Origin: MFD04716-140 sp963703125
GTDB taxonomy: Bacteria; Bacteroidota; Bacteroidia; Flavobacteriales; Flavobacteriaceae
Assembly (NCBI GenBank): GCA_963703125.1
Contig: OY969790.1
Coordinates: forward strand, 992,001 to 1,056,000
Reading direction: 5' to 3'
Length of the DNA: 64,000 nt
Part shown: piece by piece, positions 38,491-47,870 of the stretch
Layout: each line of letters begins with the position of its first letter
Position numbering within the stretch: position 1 is the first letter of the stretch
The notes under the pieces: model-generated
What the model was told of the DNA's origin: nothing
What the model saw: only the letters and a program-made list of their open reading frames with translations
The model's database searches: none
Translations under genes and position numbers: made by a program

Positions 38491-38498
38491 CAAAGATA
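38491..38498 (-). promoter_or_regulatory. Possible -7 box upstream of the NeuD-like gene
   Basis: TATCTTTG on the minus strand, an exact TANNTTTG, 33 bp upstream of the ATG. The -33 element is weak (TTCG about 21 bp further upstream). Confidence 0.45.
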
Positions 38499-38670
38499 GG
38501 ATAAAATTAAAGACACCAGCGAAGTATCTGGTGCTTTTTCGATGTAATTAATACCTTCAAAAATTAAACTACTGAATATGTGCTATTTATAAAATATAAG
38601 AATTACAAAAAAAACGGGGTTGTGTTTTCATTTTGGAATGAATGATCGAATAGGCTTTGAACACTTTGGT

Positions 38671-39558
38671 TCAATTCTGATTATATCCGAAGCGTTTCAA
38701 TTGCTTTTCATCACTACGCCAATTCTTGTTCACTTTGACATACAGCTCCATATGAACTTGCTTTCCAAAGAATTTCTCAAGGTCCTTTCTTGCTTCAACC
38801 CCTACCCTCTTAAGGGCACTCCCTTTATGGCCAATTATGATTCCCTTTTGGGATTCGCGCTCAACCATAATTACTGAGCGCATTCGTATAATCTCCTCAT
38901 CCTCAAAAAATTCCTCTGTATCTATTTCAACAGAGTATGGAATTTCTTTCTTATAATGAATAAGGATCTTTTCCCGTATGGTCTCATTTACAAAAAATCT
39001 TTCTGGTCTATCGGTAATTTGGTCCTTGGGATAATATGCGGGACCCACTGGCAGTAATTCAATAATTCTTTCAAATACATTTTTAATGTTGAAGTTCATC
39101 AGGGCAGATATTGGATGTATCTCCACAGTCGGAAGTTGTTCCTGCCAATATTGTACTTGCTCCTCAAGCAGTTCTTGTGTCGCCGTATCAACTTTGTTCA
39201 ACAATAGCAAAACAGGGGTTTTACTGCTTTTGATTTTTTCAAAGAATTTTTCGTCTTTCAAGGACTTTTCGCCAATTTCGACCATGTACAAAAGCACATC
39301 TGCGTCCTCAAAGGCCAATTTCACGAAGTCCATCATACTAGCCTGTAGTAGGTAGGCCGGTTTAATGATTCCGGGGGTATCGGATAGAATAAGTTGAAAA
39401 CCCTCACCGTTCACAATGCCCAGTATGCGATGTCTGGTGGTTTGTGCCTTTGATGTGATTATAGATAGTTTTTCACCTACAAAGGCGTTCATTAATGTGG
39501 ATTTACCCACATTTGGGTTTCCTATAATATTTACAAAGCCAGATTTATGTTCCTGCAT
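38671..39558 (-). CDS. era: GTPase Era
   Basis: 295 residues, the normal length. G1 GNPNVGKST at 12-20, G3 DTPG, G4 NKVD, and a C-terminal KH domain with IIIGHKGSALKRVGVEARKD and the closing KVNKNWRSDEKQLKRFGY. Era binds the 3' end of 16S rRNA and takes part in 30S maturation. Its start overlaps the end of the symporter gene by 14 bp, so the two are probably translated from one message. Intact, unlike the neighbouring der and symporter genes. Confidence 0.97.
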   Translation of the reverse strand: MQEHKSGFVNIIGNPNVGKSTLMNAFVGEKLSIITSKAQTTRHRILGIVNGEGFQLILSDTPGIIKPAYLLQASMMDFVKLAFEDADVLLYMVEIGEKSLKDEKFFEKIKSSKTPVLLLLNKVDTATQELLEEQVQYWQEQLPTVEIHPISALMNFNIKNVFERIIELLPVGPAYYPKDQITDRPERFFVNETIREKILIHYKKEIPYSVEIDTEEFFEDEEIIRMRSVIMVERESQKGIIIGHKGSALKRVGVEARKDLEKFFGKQVHMELYVKVNKNWRSDEKQLKRFGYNQN

Positions 39559-40910
39559 TTTTCAATTTTTGAAAGTAAATTTTCATTTCCCTGTTTACTC
39601 TGGGTGCCAAATAGAGCACTGCAATCATATTGGGAATCACCATCAAGGCATAAGAAAGATCTATTAAATTCTTAACCAAATCCAATGATGCAATAGCTGC
39701 AAAGATGATCATTAGTACAAAATACCAATTGTAAAAATTCCCAATTTTAGCGTTGGTCAAAAAAGATAGACATTTTACTCCATAATAAGAATAGGTAAAG
39801 AGTGTAGATAACGCAAAGGCGGTAACTATTATCATTAACAACTCATCCCCATAACCAAACAATGTGCGTTCAAATGCAATTAAGGTCATGGTAATTCCAC
39901 TATGGTTCGTCGAGATATGAACCGCTTAATATTATAACGATTGCCGTAAAAGTACAGACCATGATGGTATCAATAAATGGCCCTAACATAGCCACCAATC
40001 CTTCTTTTACAGGGCTGTCATTTTTTGATTGACCGTGATACATGGGCGCACTACCTAGTCCGGCTTCATTCGAGAACATAGCCCTACGGATCCCTATTAT
40101 CACAAGACCCCAAAACCCTCCAGTGACTATTGTTTTGAAGTTCCAAGCCTCGGTAAAAATTAGTTTTAATGACGGAACGATCTGGGATGTATTCATCGCC
40201 ATCACTACAATAACGGCAATGAGATAAATAAAAACCATAAAAGGCACGATCGCGGAAGATACTTTGGCAATCTTTGTGAGCCCTCCAAAGATTACGAAAG
40301 ATGTTACTAGTGCCAGTGCTATTCCTATACTCAACTTCCAATTCATATCGCTCATTTCGAAAATTGTTTTCGAGGGCTCTACTACGCTCATAAAAGTTTC
40401 TGTAAACTGGTTCGCCGTAAACACACCCAAAAATCCAAACATACCGCAGACGCAATAAAATATAGCCAAAGGTTTTGCTTTTGCTCCCATTCCTTTTGTG
40501 ATATAGAACATGGGGCCACCTTGAAGTCTTCCATCCGAATCAACGCCACGGAACATGATGGCGAGGCTACAGGAATAAAACTTTATGCACATCCCGATCA
40601 ATGCCGTAACCCAGATCCAAAATACCACCCCAGGACCACCATCGTGAATGGCAATGGCCACACCAGAAATATTCCCGAGCCCAACTGTTGCGGCTACGGC
40701 GGCCGATAAAGCCTGAAATGAGCTTACATCCCCCTTTGCCTTTTTATCATCGTGTTTACCGGCCGTGATGGCAATGGCATGCCCAAAAAACCGATATGGT
40801 AAAAATTTGGAATAAATCACTAAGAAAAGACCACCACCAATAAGCAAGATGAACATGGGCCATTCGGTAAAAGGAAGGATTTTTGAAATAAAGTTGTTTA
40901 TAGATTCCAT
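39545..40910 (-). pseudogene. Sodium:alanine/glycine symporter (AGCS family), broken by an apparent +1 frameshift
   Basis: The first frame (39900-40910) starts MESINNFISKILPF and has the AGCS core: LSAAVAATVGLGNISGVAIA, FSNEAGLGSAPMYHG and the following helices, ending IILSGSYLDEP. The second frame (39545-39889) continues HSGITMTLIAFERTLFGYGD and the final helices to NAGT. Deleting one base near 39903-39906 joins the halves as ...YLDEHSGITMTLIAFE. The join falls in a loop, so no motif is missing. The family imports small neutral amino acids with Na+. Sequencing error or recent inactivation are both possible; the last codons overlap era. Confidence 0.88.
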
Positions 40911-40985
40911 GGAGGCAAATATGCCCCAAGGTATGGATTTTATATATTTTGATGTTACGTACCCTAAAATATTCTTTGTACAAGT

Positions 40986-41017
40986 TTTGATAAAGCAAAA
41001 AAACCGTTGTATCTTTG
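40986..41017 (+). promoter_or_regulatory. Bacteroidota-type promoter of the initiator tRNA gene
   Basis: TTTG at 40986-40989, a 20-bp spacer, then TATCTTTG at 41010-41017, an exact TTTG-N20-TANNTTTG arrangement. The tRNA begins 11 bp after the -7 box, as expected for a stable RNA. Confidence 0.82.
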
Positions 41018-41027
41018 CCGTTCATAT

Positions 41028-41103
<76 letters not shown>

Positions 41104-41123
41104 GGCCCAAGGCCATTGAAATC

Positions 41124-41155
41124 AACGGTTCGTATGCCCACGAACCGTTTTTTTT
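41124..41155 (+). terminator. Intrinsic terminator of the tRNA-fMet gene
   Basis: CGGTTCGT and ACGAACCG form an 8-bp stem around ATGCCC and are followed by eight T. It lies 21 bp past the tRNA. The ATG of the integrase remnant begins at the next base, so element DNA joins the host right here. Confidence 0.85.
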
Positions 41156-41674
41156 ATGCCCAGTTTTAAGGAGTTCGTTACCTTTGAATGCGAAAATGAA
41201 TACGAAAGTGCATACGATTTGACCACCAAGCGAAATTATTCCCGACCTAAGATATACTCGGCCAAGGGTGATCTGAAAAAATGCTGGTATGTCTACTTTT
41301 CGTTCAGGGACAGTCCCTCTGCCCTGTGAAACCGTGCAATTGGAACATACCTTTTCAAAATGGTCCACTTCTCCGGCCCCATCCAAAACCACCGAACCCC
41401 CCCAAAAAAAAGGAACCGGTTCAGTAGGAACCTGTACCGCCCGAAAAAATGTCTTGGGCAGGTTGTTGGCAATGCGGCTACAGGGGTGGCTGTTGTTGAG
41501 CTTGCAAAAGAGGTATTTACCCTCGCATTAAATAAACCGGCTACTAAAAAGGATATTCCGGAACTTAAAACTTTGATCAGGTCCCGTTATTTACCCATAA
41601 ACAATATTCGAAGGGATATTCATGGCAGACCTGCTTATTACGATATTATAACAGGTTACGTAGTCCACAAATAA
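41156..41674 (+). pseudogene. Remnant of a tRNA-integrated element: tyrosine recombinase N-terminal stub and mosaic tail
   Basis: The ATG at 41156 opens a 57-codon frame ending at TGA 41327-41329. Its product (SRPKIYSAKGDLKKCWYVYF, then SFRD) is the N-terminal arm-binding region of Bacteroidota phage/element integrases, where the usual sequence goes on FRDPxTGK. The same frame resumes after the stop, first as random-looking sequence (41330-41480) and then as plausible protein (KEVFTLALNKPATKKDIPEL, ending ITGYVVHK at 41674) that I do not recognise. The catalytic domain with the R...HxxR...Y residues is absent. Together with the tRNA 53 bp upstream this is the scar of a former integration. Confidence 0.68.
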
Positions 41675-41855
41675 TACCAACCGATTTCTCCTTTGTTTAA
41701 ACTTCGGCTACATTAAAGTATAGGTAAATCTTGGACAGGTCCTAGTTCAGAACAACTTATTTTTTTTGCATTTCATACTCAAAAAGCAACACTTTATACA
41801 ATTCCATATTACAAATCTGCATTGCGTTGCTAGATTAGCATAAAATAAGAACTAT

Positions 41856-41960
41856 ATGAACTCACTTACCTACTTCTTCTCCATTGCAGCCCTCTTGATT
41901 AGTGCAAATACAATTATATATATTTTAGCGGGACTTATCAGAAATCGATATAATCGCTAA
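41856..41960 (+). CDS. Possible 34-residue single-helix membrane protein
   Basis: An ATG-started frame MNSLTYFFSIAALLISANTI... forms one hydrophobic helix of about 20 residues followed by a basic tail RNRYNR, the layout of many small bacterial membrane proteins. No ribosome-binding site stands out. The rest of 41675-42061 holds nothing else I can identify. Confidence 0.35.
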   Translation: MNSLTYFFSIAALLISANTIIYILAGLIRNRYNR

Positions 41961-42061
41961 CTAGGTTACGGATATTTTGAAATCTTCCTTTGCTTATTTT
42001 AAACTTTGAAGGAAAATAGCTTCGGTTTGACCGTTTTTAAGAAAGGCCATACCGACAGAAA

Positions 42062-43087
42062 TTACTCTTTTCTTATAAAAATGGCATAAGCCCTTTTTGG
42101 ATTGTCCTTGAGCATTATATCTAGGTCTTTTTGGGTAAAACCGTTTTCCTTAAGCTGTGGAATTAGCTTGGTGAACAGATCTGTATATCCCCTATAAATC
42201 CCTCCATTCTTTTGTCCAACATTATACCAACCTGCATCGTGTGATATGAGCACATGGTCCATGACGCCATTGGCCTTCAGTTCCGAAAGCGTTTTTACGA
42301 ACCAGTCAATATTTCCAGAATTGGTATTACCGTCCGATGGTTGGCCGTTTATGTGATCCAGCGAAATCCACGCTCCTTGTTCCGCGGCCCTTAGATAACC
42401 GGCCATGGTCCCCATCTGGGCATGTGTCCAAACGAATGCTTCCGGAGATACTCCCATTTCCTTCAACACTTTGATTTGTGCCATTGCCGGCCCGTCACTT
42501 CCGGTATGAGAGACTATGGTCATACCGGTTTCCAAATGTGTGAGTGCAGCCGCCCTGATCAGATTCTCGTGTGTTTGCGATAGCACATCTTGGTTATCCA
42601 CCGACATCTTTATGAACCCCGGTTTAATACCAGAGCTATCGATTCCCACCCTGAACTCTTTGATCCAATGCGCTGCCATTTTTTCGGGAGAAGCGTTCAC
42701 GAGGGTTTCCGGAATATATTTGTTGTTACCGGATCCGTAATAACCGGTGTTTGTAAGGATATGGATCCCCGTACGCTCGGATAATTTCTTCAACACATAG
42801 GGATCGCGACCCAAATAGGCAGGGGTACAATCCAGAAAGGTAGCGACGCCATGTTTCTTAAGTGCTGAAAGATAGGGTAACGCGGTTTCTACAACCTCAT
42901 CCCTGTCCCAACGATGATAGCCCGTACTATCCGCCCCGATCCAATCCACCATTATATGTTCATGGATAAGTGTCAGGCCCATTTCTTTAGGCGCAATGGG
43001 GCCGTTTACGGTAACTATTTGGGCGGATAGAAAATAAGGGGCGAGCCCTATAAAAATTATCGAGGAAAACTCGAAATACTTTTTCAT
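42062..43087 (-). CDS. Phosphotriesterase-family metal-dependent hydrolase (secreted)
   Basis: Start chosen at the ATG ending at 43087 (MKKYFEFSSIIFIGLAPYFL), which opens a clean signal peptide ending SAQ; the frame runs 31 codons further upstream to 43180, but that extension lacks family similarity. About 341 residues. All metal ligands of the phosphotriesterase family are visible in order: HxH in LIHEHIMVDW, lysine in GFIKMSVDN, H in VSHTGSDG, H in VWTHAQMG and D in ISHDAGWY. Family members are lactonases, esterases or phosphotriesterases; the substrate cannot be assigned. It is exported, whereas many relatives are cytoplasmic. Confidence 0.88.
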   Translation of the reverse strand: MKKYFEFSSIIFIGLAPYFLSAQIVTVNGPIAPKEMGLTLIHEHIMVDWIGADSTGYHRWDRDEVVETALPYLSALKKHGVATFLDCTPAYLGRDPYVLKKLSERTGIHILTNTGYYGSGNNKYIPETLVNASPEKMAAHWIKEFRVGIDSSGIKPGFIKMSVDNQDVLSQTHENLIRAAALTHLETGMTIVSHTGSDGPAMAQIKVLKEMGVSPEAFVWTHAQMGTMAGYLRAAEQGAWISLDHINGQPSDGNTNSGNIDWFVKTLSELKANGVMDHVLISHDAGWYNVGQKNGGIYRGYTDLFTKLIPQLKENGFTQKDLDIMLKDNPKRAYAIFIRKE

Positions 43088-43299
43088 TTTAACTTTTAGG
43101 GAAAATACTAAAATATCGCGATAATATAAACTCTTAACAGAAAGTGCAATTTGTAAAGAGTTAACTTTCATCAGCATCAATATTTAATTATACATAAGAA
43201 AAATTATAGAACAAATAATTTCAATAATCCGTCATTATTTAAAATAGAAATAAGTTATTGGAAATTTTAAAGAATTCCAATGCTACATAAATAGATAGC

Positions 43300-44412
43300 T
43301 TACATCATATTCTTCTTTTTATAAGAAGATGGTGTTGTACCCTCAAATTTTTTAAATGCCACATTAAAAGAGGATAAACTACTAAAACCAATATCAAAGG
43401 CAATTGAAGAAATTGTGTACTGCTGCTTATTCGCATCTAACAATAGCCGTTTTGCATCTTGAATTCGATAATAATTTATAAAATCGTTAAAGTTTCGTTT
43501 TGCATATTGGTTTATTACCTCAGAGGTTTTTTGAGTGTTTTTTTCAACAAGTTGACTAAGGCTATCTAAGGAAATATCAGATTCTAAATATAATTTTTGC
43601 GCTACTACCAATTCATCTATTTTTTGAAACAACGCAGCATTTTCATTTTCTTCAAACACCGCCCCGTCAATATTGATAACTTTTAGTCTAATGGCTTTAT
43701 AGCTGAGATAGTAGATTACCAGGCTGTAGACAATTGGCCCGATGATATACGGAACCGTATCCTCTATGAGGTTTAAAACATACGAAACCCAAATGAATAC
43801 GAAACCAACAATTAATAACGGTAGCCATTGTAAAACAGCAGACTGAGATTTTGTCCGTTGTGCTTCCGAATACCTTTTTATGACCTTTTGGGCAATCCCG
43901 CCCGCTTTAAAAATATAAAGCGCTAAATGGAGGTAGGTAAAAATAATTATACTTGCGAATAGCGCTATGGCTTGAATATTATTTTCATCGAACCAATCCC
44001 TACTAACGAAAAAACTCATTACGAATATCAAAACGAAAGGCACGATTTCGAAGTAGTAATACCTGGGCAGTTTAAATTTGGCACTTGTCATAGCTAAAAC
44101 ATACCAGCGTAGCAAAGGTCCAATTAGGAAAAGAAACGATAGGCCCGCAAAAATAAATATAGGCTCTAAGTCATCTCCAAAATACAACATGACCGATTTA
44201 CCAATTCGGAAGGCCATGAAGATTAATATCAATCCAAGTATAGCGTTTGCAATTGTTTTCTTTTTAACAAAAAAACAAAGGTAGATGGCAAAAAACACCC
44301 CATGCAAGAATCCTGCACTACTAACAAGTATGAGAAGTATATCTAAAAAATTCAATTTGATATTTTTCCTAATGTAACAATATCTAAGCTTTTTGCTCCA
44401 TTTTTTTGACAA
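43300..44412 (-). CDS. Membrane-bound AraC-family regulator
   Basis: 370 residues from the ATG ending at 44412. About seven hydrophobic segments span residues 20-245 (ILLILVSSAGFLHGVFFAIY; the last near SLVIYYLSYKA), and a C-terminal AraC domain begins near 270 with SLDSLSQLVEKNTQKTSEVI, ending VAFKKFEGTTPSSYKKK. This is the membrane-AraC architecture common in Bacteroidota. The first 19 codons overlap the DJ-1-like gene by 29 bp; a TTG at 44355 preceded by AGGAAA would remove the overlap and give the usual MNFLDILL start, and I find that more natural. It is downstream of the DJ-1-like gene on the same strand. Confidence 0.88.
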   Translation of the reverse strand: MSKKWSKKLRYCYIRKNIKLNFLDILLILVSSAGFLHGVFFAIYLCFFVKKKTIANAILGLILIFMAFRIGKSVMLYFGDDLEPIFIFAGLSFLFLIGPLLRWYVLAMTSAKFKLPRYYYFEIVPFVLIFVMSFFVSRDWFDENNIQAIALFASIIIFTYLHLALYIFKAGGIAQKVIKRYSEAQRTKSQSAVLQWLPLLIVGFVFIWVSYVLNLIEDTVPYIIGPIVYSLVIYYLSYKAIRLKVINIDGAVFEENENAALFQKIDELVVAQKLYLESDISLDSLSQLVEKNTQKTSEVINQYAKRNFNDFINYYRIQDAKRLLLDANKQQYTISSIAFDIGFSSLSSFNVAFKKFEGTTPSSYKKKNMM

Positions 44413-45481
44413 ATGAAACCAAACCTACGATATTAAAAAACCCGCCTACATCTCCCTTCATCGCTTCAATAATACTATGTTTGGCTATGAGCAATCGGTC
44501 AATTGATTTTTTCTCATTCTTTATCTTCTTCTCAATGAGTTCTTTTGCTTTTTGCGAACCCTTCTGGTGATAAGCCAGTAATATGTCTACGGCATTTTCT
44601 TCTGCAGTTATCGCTCTGTATTTTGGGGCATGGCCTAATTGTTTTATAACCGTTTCTGCAACTGACCAAACAGACCAAGGGTTTTGACCTGTTACTAAAT
44701 TCTTGTCGTTACTCATTTTATCCAAATACATAATCCCTGAACTAAACTGAGCTCCTTGTGCAATCAATTTATCTTGCAAAAGAAATGGAAATATGGAAGC
44801 CGCCTCTGGAATAAGTAATAATTCCTCCTCATTTGTAAAACCGCTTACCACTTTATCTTCCAGCAACGCACGCCCATTATCTAAAGTTACGTTGACTAAA
44901 GCTGCCGGCCCATGACAAACAGCTCCTATGACTTTATTGGATTGATAATAATTTCGAACGATTACTTGAATGGCTTTATTTTCTGGAAAATCGAACATAG
45001 CCCCTTTACCGCCTACAAAGAAAACCGCCTCATAGCTTTCCGCGACTACCTCATTTAATGGAATGGTGTGACTGGTTTTGTATTGCGCTGTTGAATCGTT
45101 CAAAAATGCGAAATCATATGCTCCCATATCTTCATCATCAATGACTACAGGTGGTTCACCCCCCAAAGGGCTTGCAATATCCACCTCAAAACCATTGGCT
45201 TGAAATACATAATACGCGCGTGCCAATTCCGTAAGCTCATAACCTGTACGCTTAGTGCTGTTGCCCATGGTATGAGTACTTGTAACCACGGTCAAAACCT
45301 TCCCTCGAAATGGTTGGACGTTTTCCGATACATACGGTAGATTTTCAACTAAAGTGGTTTCTATTCCAATACTGTTTGGAGGAAGTAAGCTTTTAAACCA
45401 AAAGCCGAATGAAACGACTATAACGAGTAAAGCGGCTGTGGTAATTAAGGTCCATTTAAGAACAGGGTATTTTTTCAACAT
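44384..45481 (-). CDS. Membrane-anchored DJ-1/PfpI (Hsp31-like) protein
   Basis: Start taken at the ATG ending at 45481 (MLKKYPVLKWTLITTAALLV), giving 365 residues; the frame runs 11 codons further but adds nothing recognisable. A helix at about 8-28 anchors the protein. The DJ-1/PfpI domain carries GKVLTVVTSTHTMG, the glutamate in PLGGEPPV, and the nucleophile elbow GAVCHGPAAL with the active-site cysteine. The cysteine/histidine pair fits the Hsp31-like class of chaperone/glyoxalase-type enzymes, possibly facing the periplasm. A C-terminal helical tail of about 90 residues (KELIEKKIKNEKKSIDRL) is unusual for the family. Confidence 0.86.
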   Translation of the reverse strand: MLKKYPVLKWTLITTAALLVIVVSFGFWFKSLLPPNSIGIETTLVENLPYVSENVQPFRGKVLTVVTSTHTMGNSTKRTGYELTELARAYYVFQANGFEVDIASPLGGEPPVVIDDEDMGAYDFAFLNDSTAQYKTSHTIPLNEVVAESYEAVFFVGGKGAMFDFPENKAIQVIVRNYYQSNKVIGAVCHGPAALVNVTLDNGRALLEDKVVSGFTNEEELLLIPEAASIFPFLLQDKLIAQGAQFSSGIMYLDKMSNDKNLVTGQNPWSVWSVAETVIKQLGHAPKYRAITAEENAVDILLAYHQKGSQKAKELIEKKIKNEKKSIDRLLIAKHSIIEAMKGDVGGFFNIVGLVSFVKKMEQKA

Positions 45482-45866
45482 GATATTTAGTTTTTTGATT
45501 CGAGTGCAAATCAAGGACTTCTGTTTGGCAAAATCATTGTAAATGATAATTCCATCAGCATTTAAAAGGATAAGATGCCACGAAAATGAGGTAGCTAGTA
45601 AACGGTCGTTTAATTATACTCTTAGTGTCCCGTAAAAGATCAATTAAAAAGAATACTAAACGAGACCGCGTTTGGGGCTCTCCGAAAAAGGATTCTACGA
45701 TTTAAAAAATGGTTTCGTAATACGGCCAATTTATAAGACTCTGCTGAATTTATAAATTGGTTTGAACAACTGTCCTCATAACATAAATGCATATTACATA
45801 AAGTAGCCCATCTTAAGATTTTGCTAAGAATTCAGACCTACTTTTATTCTTCATACTTTTGGAAGT
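45482..45866. other. Intergenic region before the two-component operon
   Basis: 385 bp between divergent genes. I see no further gene. TACTTTTG at 45854-45861 matches the -7 box but lies only 5 bp before the ATG at 45867; TTC at 45831-45833 would be a weak -33. A gene in that position would have almost no leader. The remainder is AT-rich and unassigned. Confidence 0.45.
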
Positions 45867-46541
45867 ATGAAAATTCTTATTGCGGAAGATGAAAAGGAAC
45901 TCCAAAAGTCCATGATGACTTATTTGGAACGGGAAGGTAATATCTGTGAAACTGCATCTGATTATAATGAAGCTATGTACAAAACTAATTTGTACGAGTA
46001 CGATATTTTGATTTTGGATATCAACCTAATTAATGGAAGTGGCTTGGATGTACTGAAAAAACTTAAGAAAAGCTATAAGGAAACTGCAACAATTATTATT
46101 TCCGCAAACAATTCCTTGGACGACAAATTGGAAGGACTAGATATTGGAGCAGATGATTACCTTACCAAACCTTTCCATTTAGCCGAACTGAATTCTCGCA
46201 TTAAAGCAATTCTTAGACGTGGTAAATTTGGGGGTGACGAGACTATATCCTTTAATGAAATCCGAATCGATACTAGGTCTAGAACCGCATACGTAAATAA
46301 TCGACCTTTATCACTAACGAGAAAAGAATATGACCTCTTACTCTTTTTCATTACCAACAAAGGCCGTGTTCTTTCCAAGGAAATTATTGCGGAACATCTT
46401 TGGGGCGATAGCAGTGACTTGGTAGATAATTATGATTTTATCTACGTTCACATCAATAACCTCCGAAAAAAAATGACGGATGCCGGGGCTAAATACATCA
46501 AGACCGCTTATGGTAGTGGGTATAAATTTATAGAGGATTAG
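45867..46541 (+). CDS. OmpR/PhoB-family response regulator
   Basis: 224 residues. Receiver with acidic pair AEDE, phosphoacceptor D51 (ILILDINLING), and K in LTKPFHL. The winged-helix domain carries LSLTRKEYDLLLFFITNKGR, WGDSSDLVDNYDFIYVHINN and the terminal YIKTAYGSGYKFIE, as in OmpR/PhoB. The stop is 3 bp before the kinase ATG, so the pair is translationally linked. The likely target is the outer-membrane receptor gene immediately downstream. Confidence 0.95.
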   Translation: MKILIAEDEKELQKSMMTYLEREGNICETASDYNEAMYKTNLYEYDILILDINLINGSGLDVLKKLKKSYKETATIIISANNSLDDKLEGLDIGADDYLTKPFHLAELNSRIKAILRRGKFGGDETISFNEIRIDTRSRTAYVNNRPLSLTRKEYDLLLFFITNKGRVLSKEIIAEHLWGDSSDLVDNYDFIYVHINNLRKKMTDAGAKYIKTAYGSGYKFIED

Positions 46542-46544
46542 CCG

Positions 46545-47801
46545 ATGACAGCGAATACCAAAAAAACGCGATTGCTTCAAAAAGCTTCCACAACATATCT
46601 CCTTATCAGTATCGTGTTGATGTTGGTCAGTACTGTTGCCCTCTATTTTTACGTCAAAAACCTTTTACAATCGGAGATAGAGGAAGAGCTGCGATCAACC
46701 GAGGCACGTGTGGAGAGTTCAATTTCTGAACACAAGCCACTGTACCAGCTACCTCCAATGGTAGAGATTGAGCTTGTTCCTGAAATGGGATTAGAGCGGT
46801 TAAAGGATACCGTAATTTACGATCCGTCCCAAAATGAGATGGAAGAATTTCGTGAACTTTCTACCTATTTTTCAATAGAAGGGAAAAATTATCATATAAT
46901 CACACGTGCATTAATCGTGGAATCTGAGAATATTCTTTTAGCCATCGTCATTTCTTTTAGCATCATCATTGCGATGGTGTTCCTATTTCTTTTTTACTTA
47001 AATAATAATATAAATAAAAAGTTATGGAATCCCTTCTTTCTAAATTTAGAAGCCATGAAGAATTTTTCCATCACCTCAGAAAAACCTATACAATTGGTCC
47101 AGAGTGATATTCTGGAATTTTCGGAATTGAACACGGAAATCGAAACGCTAACGGATAAGGTTCGTACTGATTATAAAAACCTTAAGCAGTATACGGAAGA
47201 TGTATCCCACGAATTACAAACACCTCTTGCAATTATGCAGGCTAGAATAGAGAACATTATTAATGGAGAGGATTTAAAGGACGTTCAATACGAGCAGTTG
47301 ACAAGTATTCAAAAGGATATTCACCGCCTTACGCAGATGAATAAACGGCTAACACTATTAACCAAAATAGAGAATCAACAATTTACGAATCCAGAACTTG
47401 TAGACCTTAAGCAAACAATAGAAAAACGCAGTGAATACTTTAATGACCTTTTTCCTGATAAAATTAAATTTGGAAATACCGATACATTGAACGTTAGAAT
47501 GGACAACTATTTGGCAGATGTGCTTTGCGATAATTTAATATCCAATGCCCTAAAACATAGTTTACTAAGTAAAACGATAGAAATTTCAATTGCGGACAAA
47601 ATATTAACGGTGTCCAATGAGGGAGAAACCATGCTGCAGCATCCCGAAAAATTATTTGCCCGATTTTATAGGGAATCTTCCAATACAAAATCCACAGGTC
47701 TTGGACTTGCAATTGTTCAAAAAATATGTGATTTGTATGGTTATAAACCATCCTATTCCTTTATAGAAGATAGTCACGTTTTCAAAGTCGATTTCAATTA
47801 G
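46545..47801 (+). CDS. Sensor histidine kinase partnered with the OmpR-type regulator
   Basis: 418 residues. Helices at about 17-38 and 128-150 bracket a sensor of about 90 residues in the periplasm. The cytoplasmic part has an H-box DVSHELQTPLAIMQAR, N-box DNLISNALKHS, and a G-box STGLGLAIVQKI. The G1 box is reduced (LTVSNEGETM), not the usual DNGPGI; this is seen in several Bacteroidota kinases of this type. Its stop is 69 bp before the outer-membrane receptor, consistent with sensing something taken up or detected there. Confidence 0.92.
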   Translation: MTANTKKTRLLQKASTTYLLISIVLMLVSTVALYFYVKNLLQSEIEEELRSTEARVESSISEHKPLYQLPPMVEIELVPEMGLERLKDTVIYDPSQNEMEEFRELSTYFSIEGKNYHIITRALIVESENILLAIVISFSIIIAMVFLFLFYLNNNINKKLWNPFFLNLEAMKNFSITSEKPIQLVQSDILEFSELNTEIETLTDKVRTDYKNLKQYTEDVSHELQTPLAIMQARIENIINGEDLKDVQYEQLTSIQKDIHRLTQMNKRLTLLTKIENQQFTNPELVDLKQTIEKRSEYFNDLFPDKIKFGNTDTLNVRMDNYLADVLCDNLISNALKHSLLSKTIEISIADKILTVSNEGETMLQHPEKLFARFYRESSNTKSTGLGLAIVQKICDLYGYKPSYSFIEDSHVFKVDFN

Positions 47802-47870
47802 ATACTATTTCTGCCTACTTCTTTAAGTTCTCTTTAGATTCTTCGCTTACTTTCGCACAAAAGTTGGTTT

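Noticed and set aside
41289..41531. ORF MSTFRSGTVPLPCETVQ... after the integrase stub
   Set aside because: Out of frame with both recognisable parts of the remnant and of low-complexity, random-looking composition.
41156..42061. A second copy of the tRNA 3' end as attR
   Set aside because: No repeat of the tRNA T-arm/acceptor sequence was found in the following 900 bases.
43088..43180. Longer N-terminus of the phosphotriesterase-family protein
   Set aside because: The 31 extra residues precede a clean signal peptide at 43087, which would be buried if the longer form were used.
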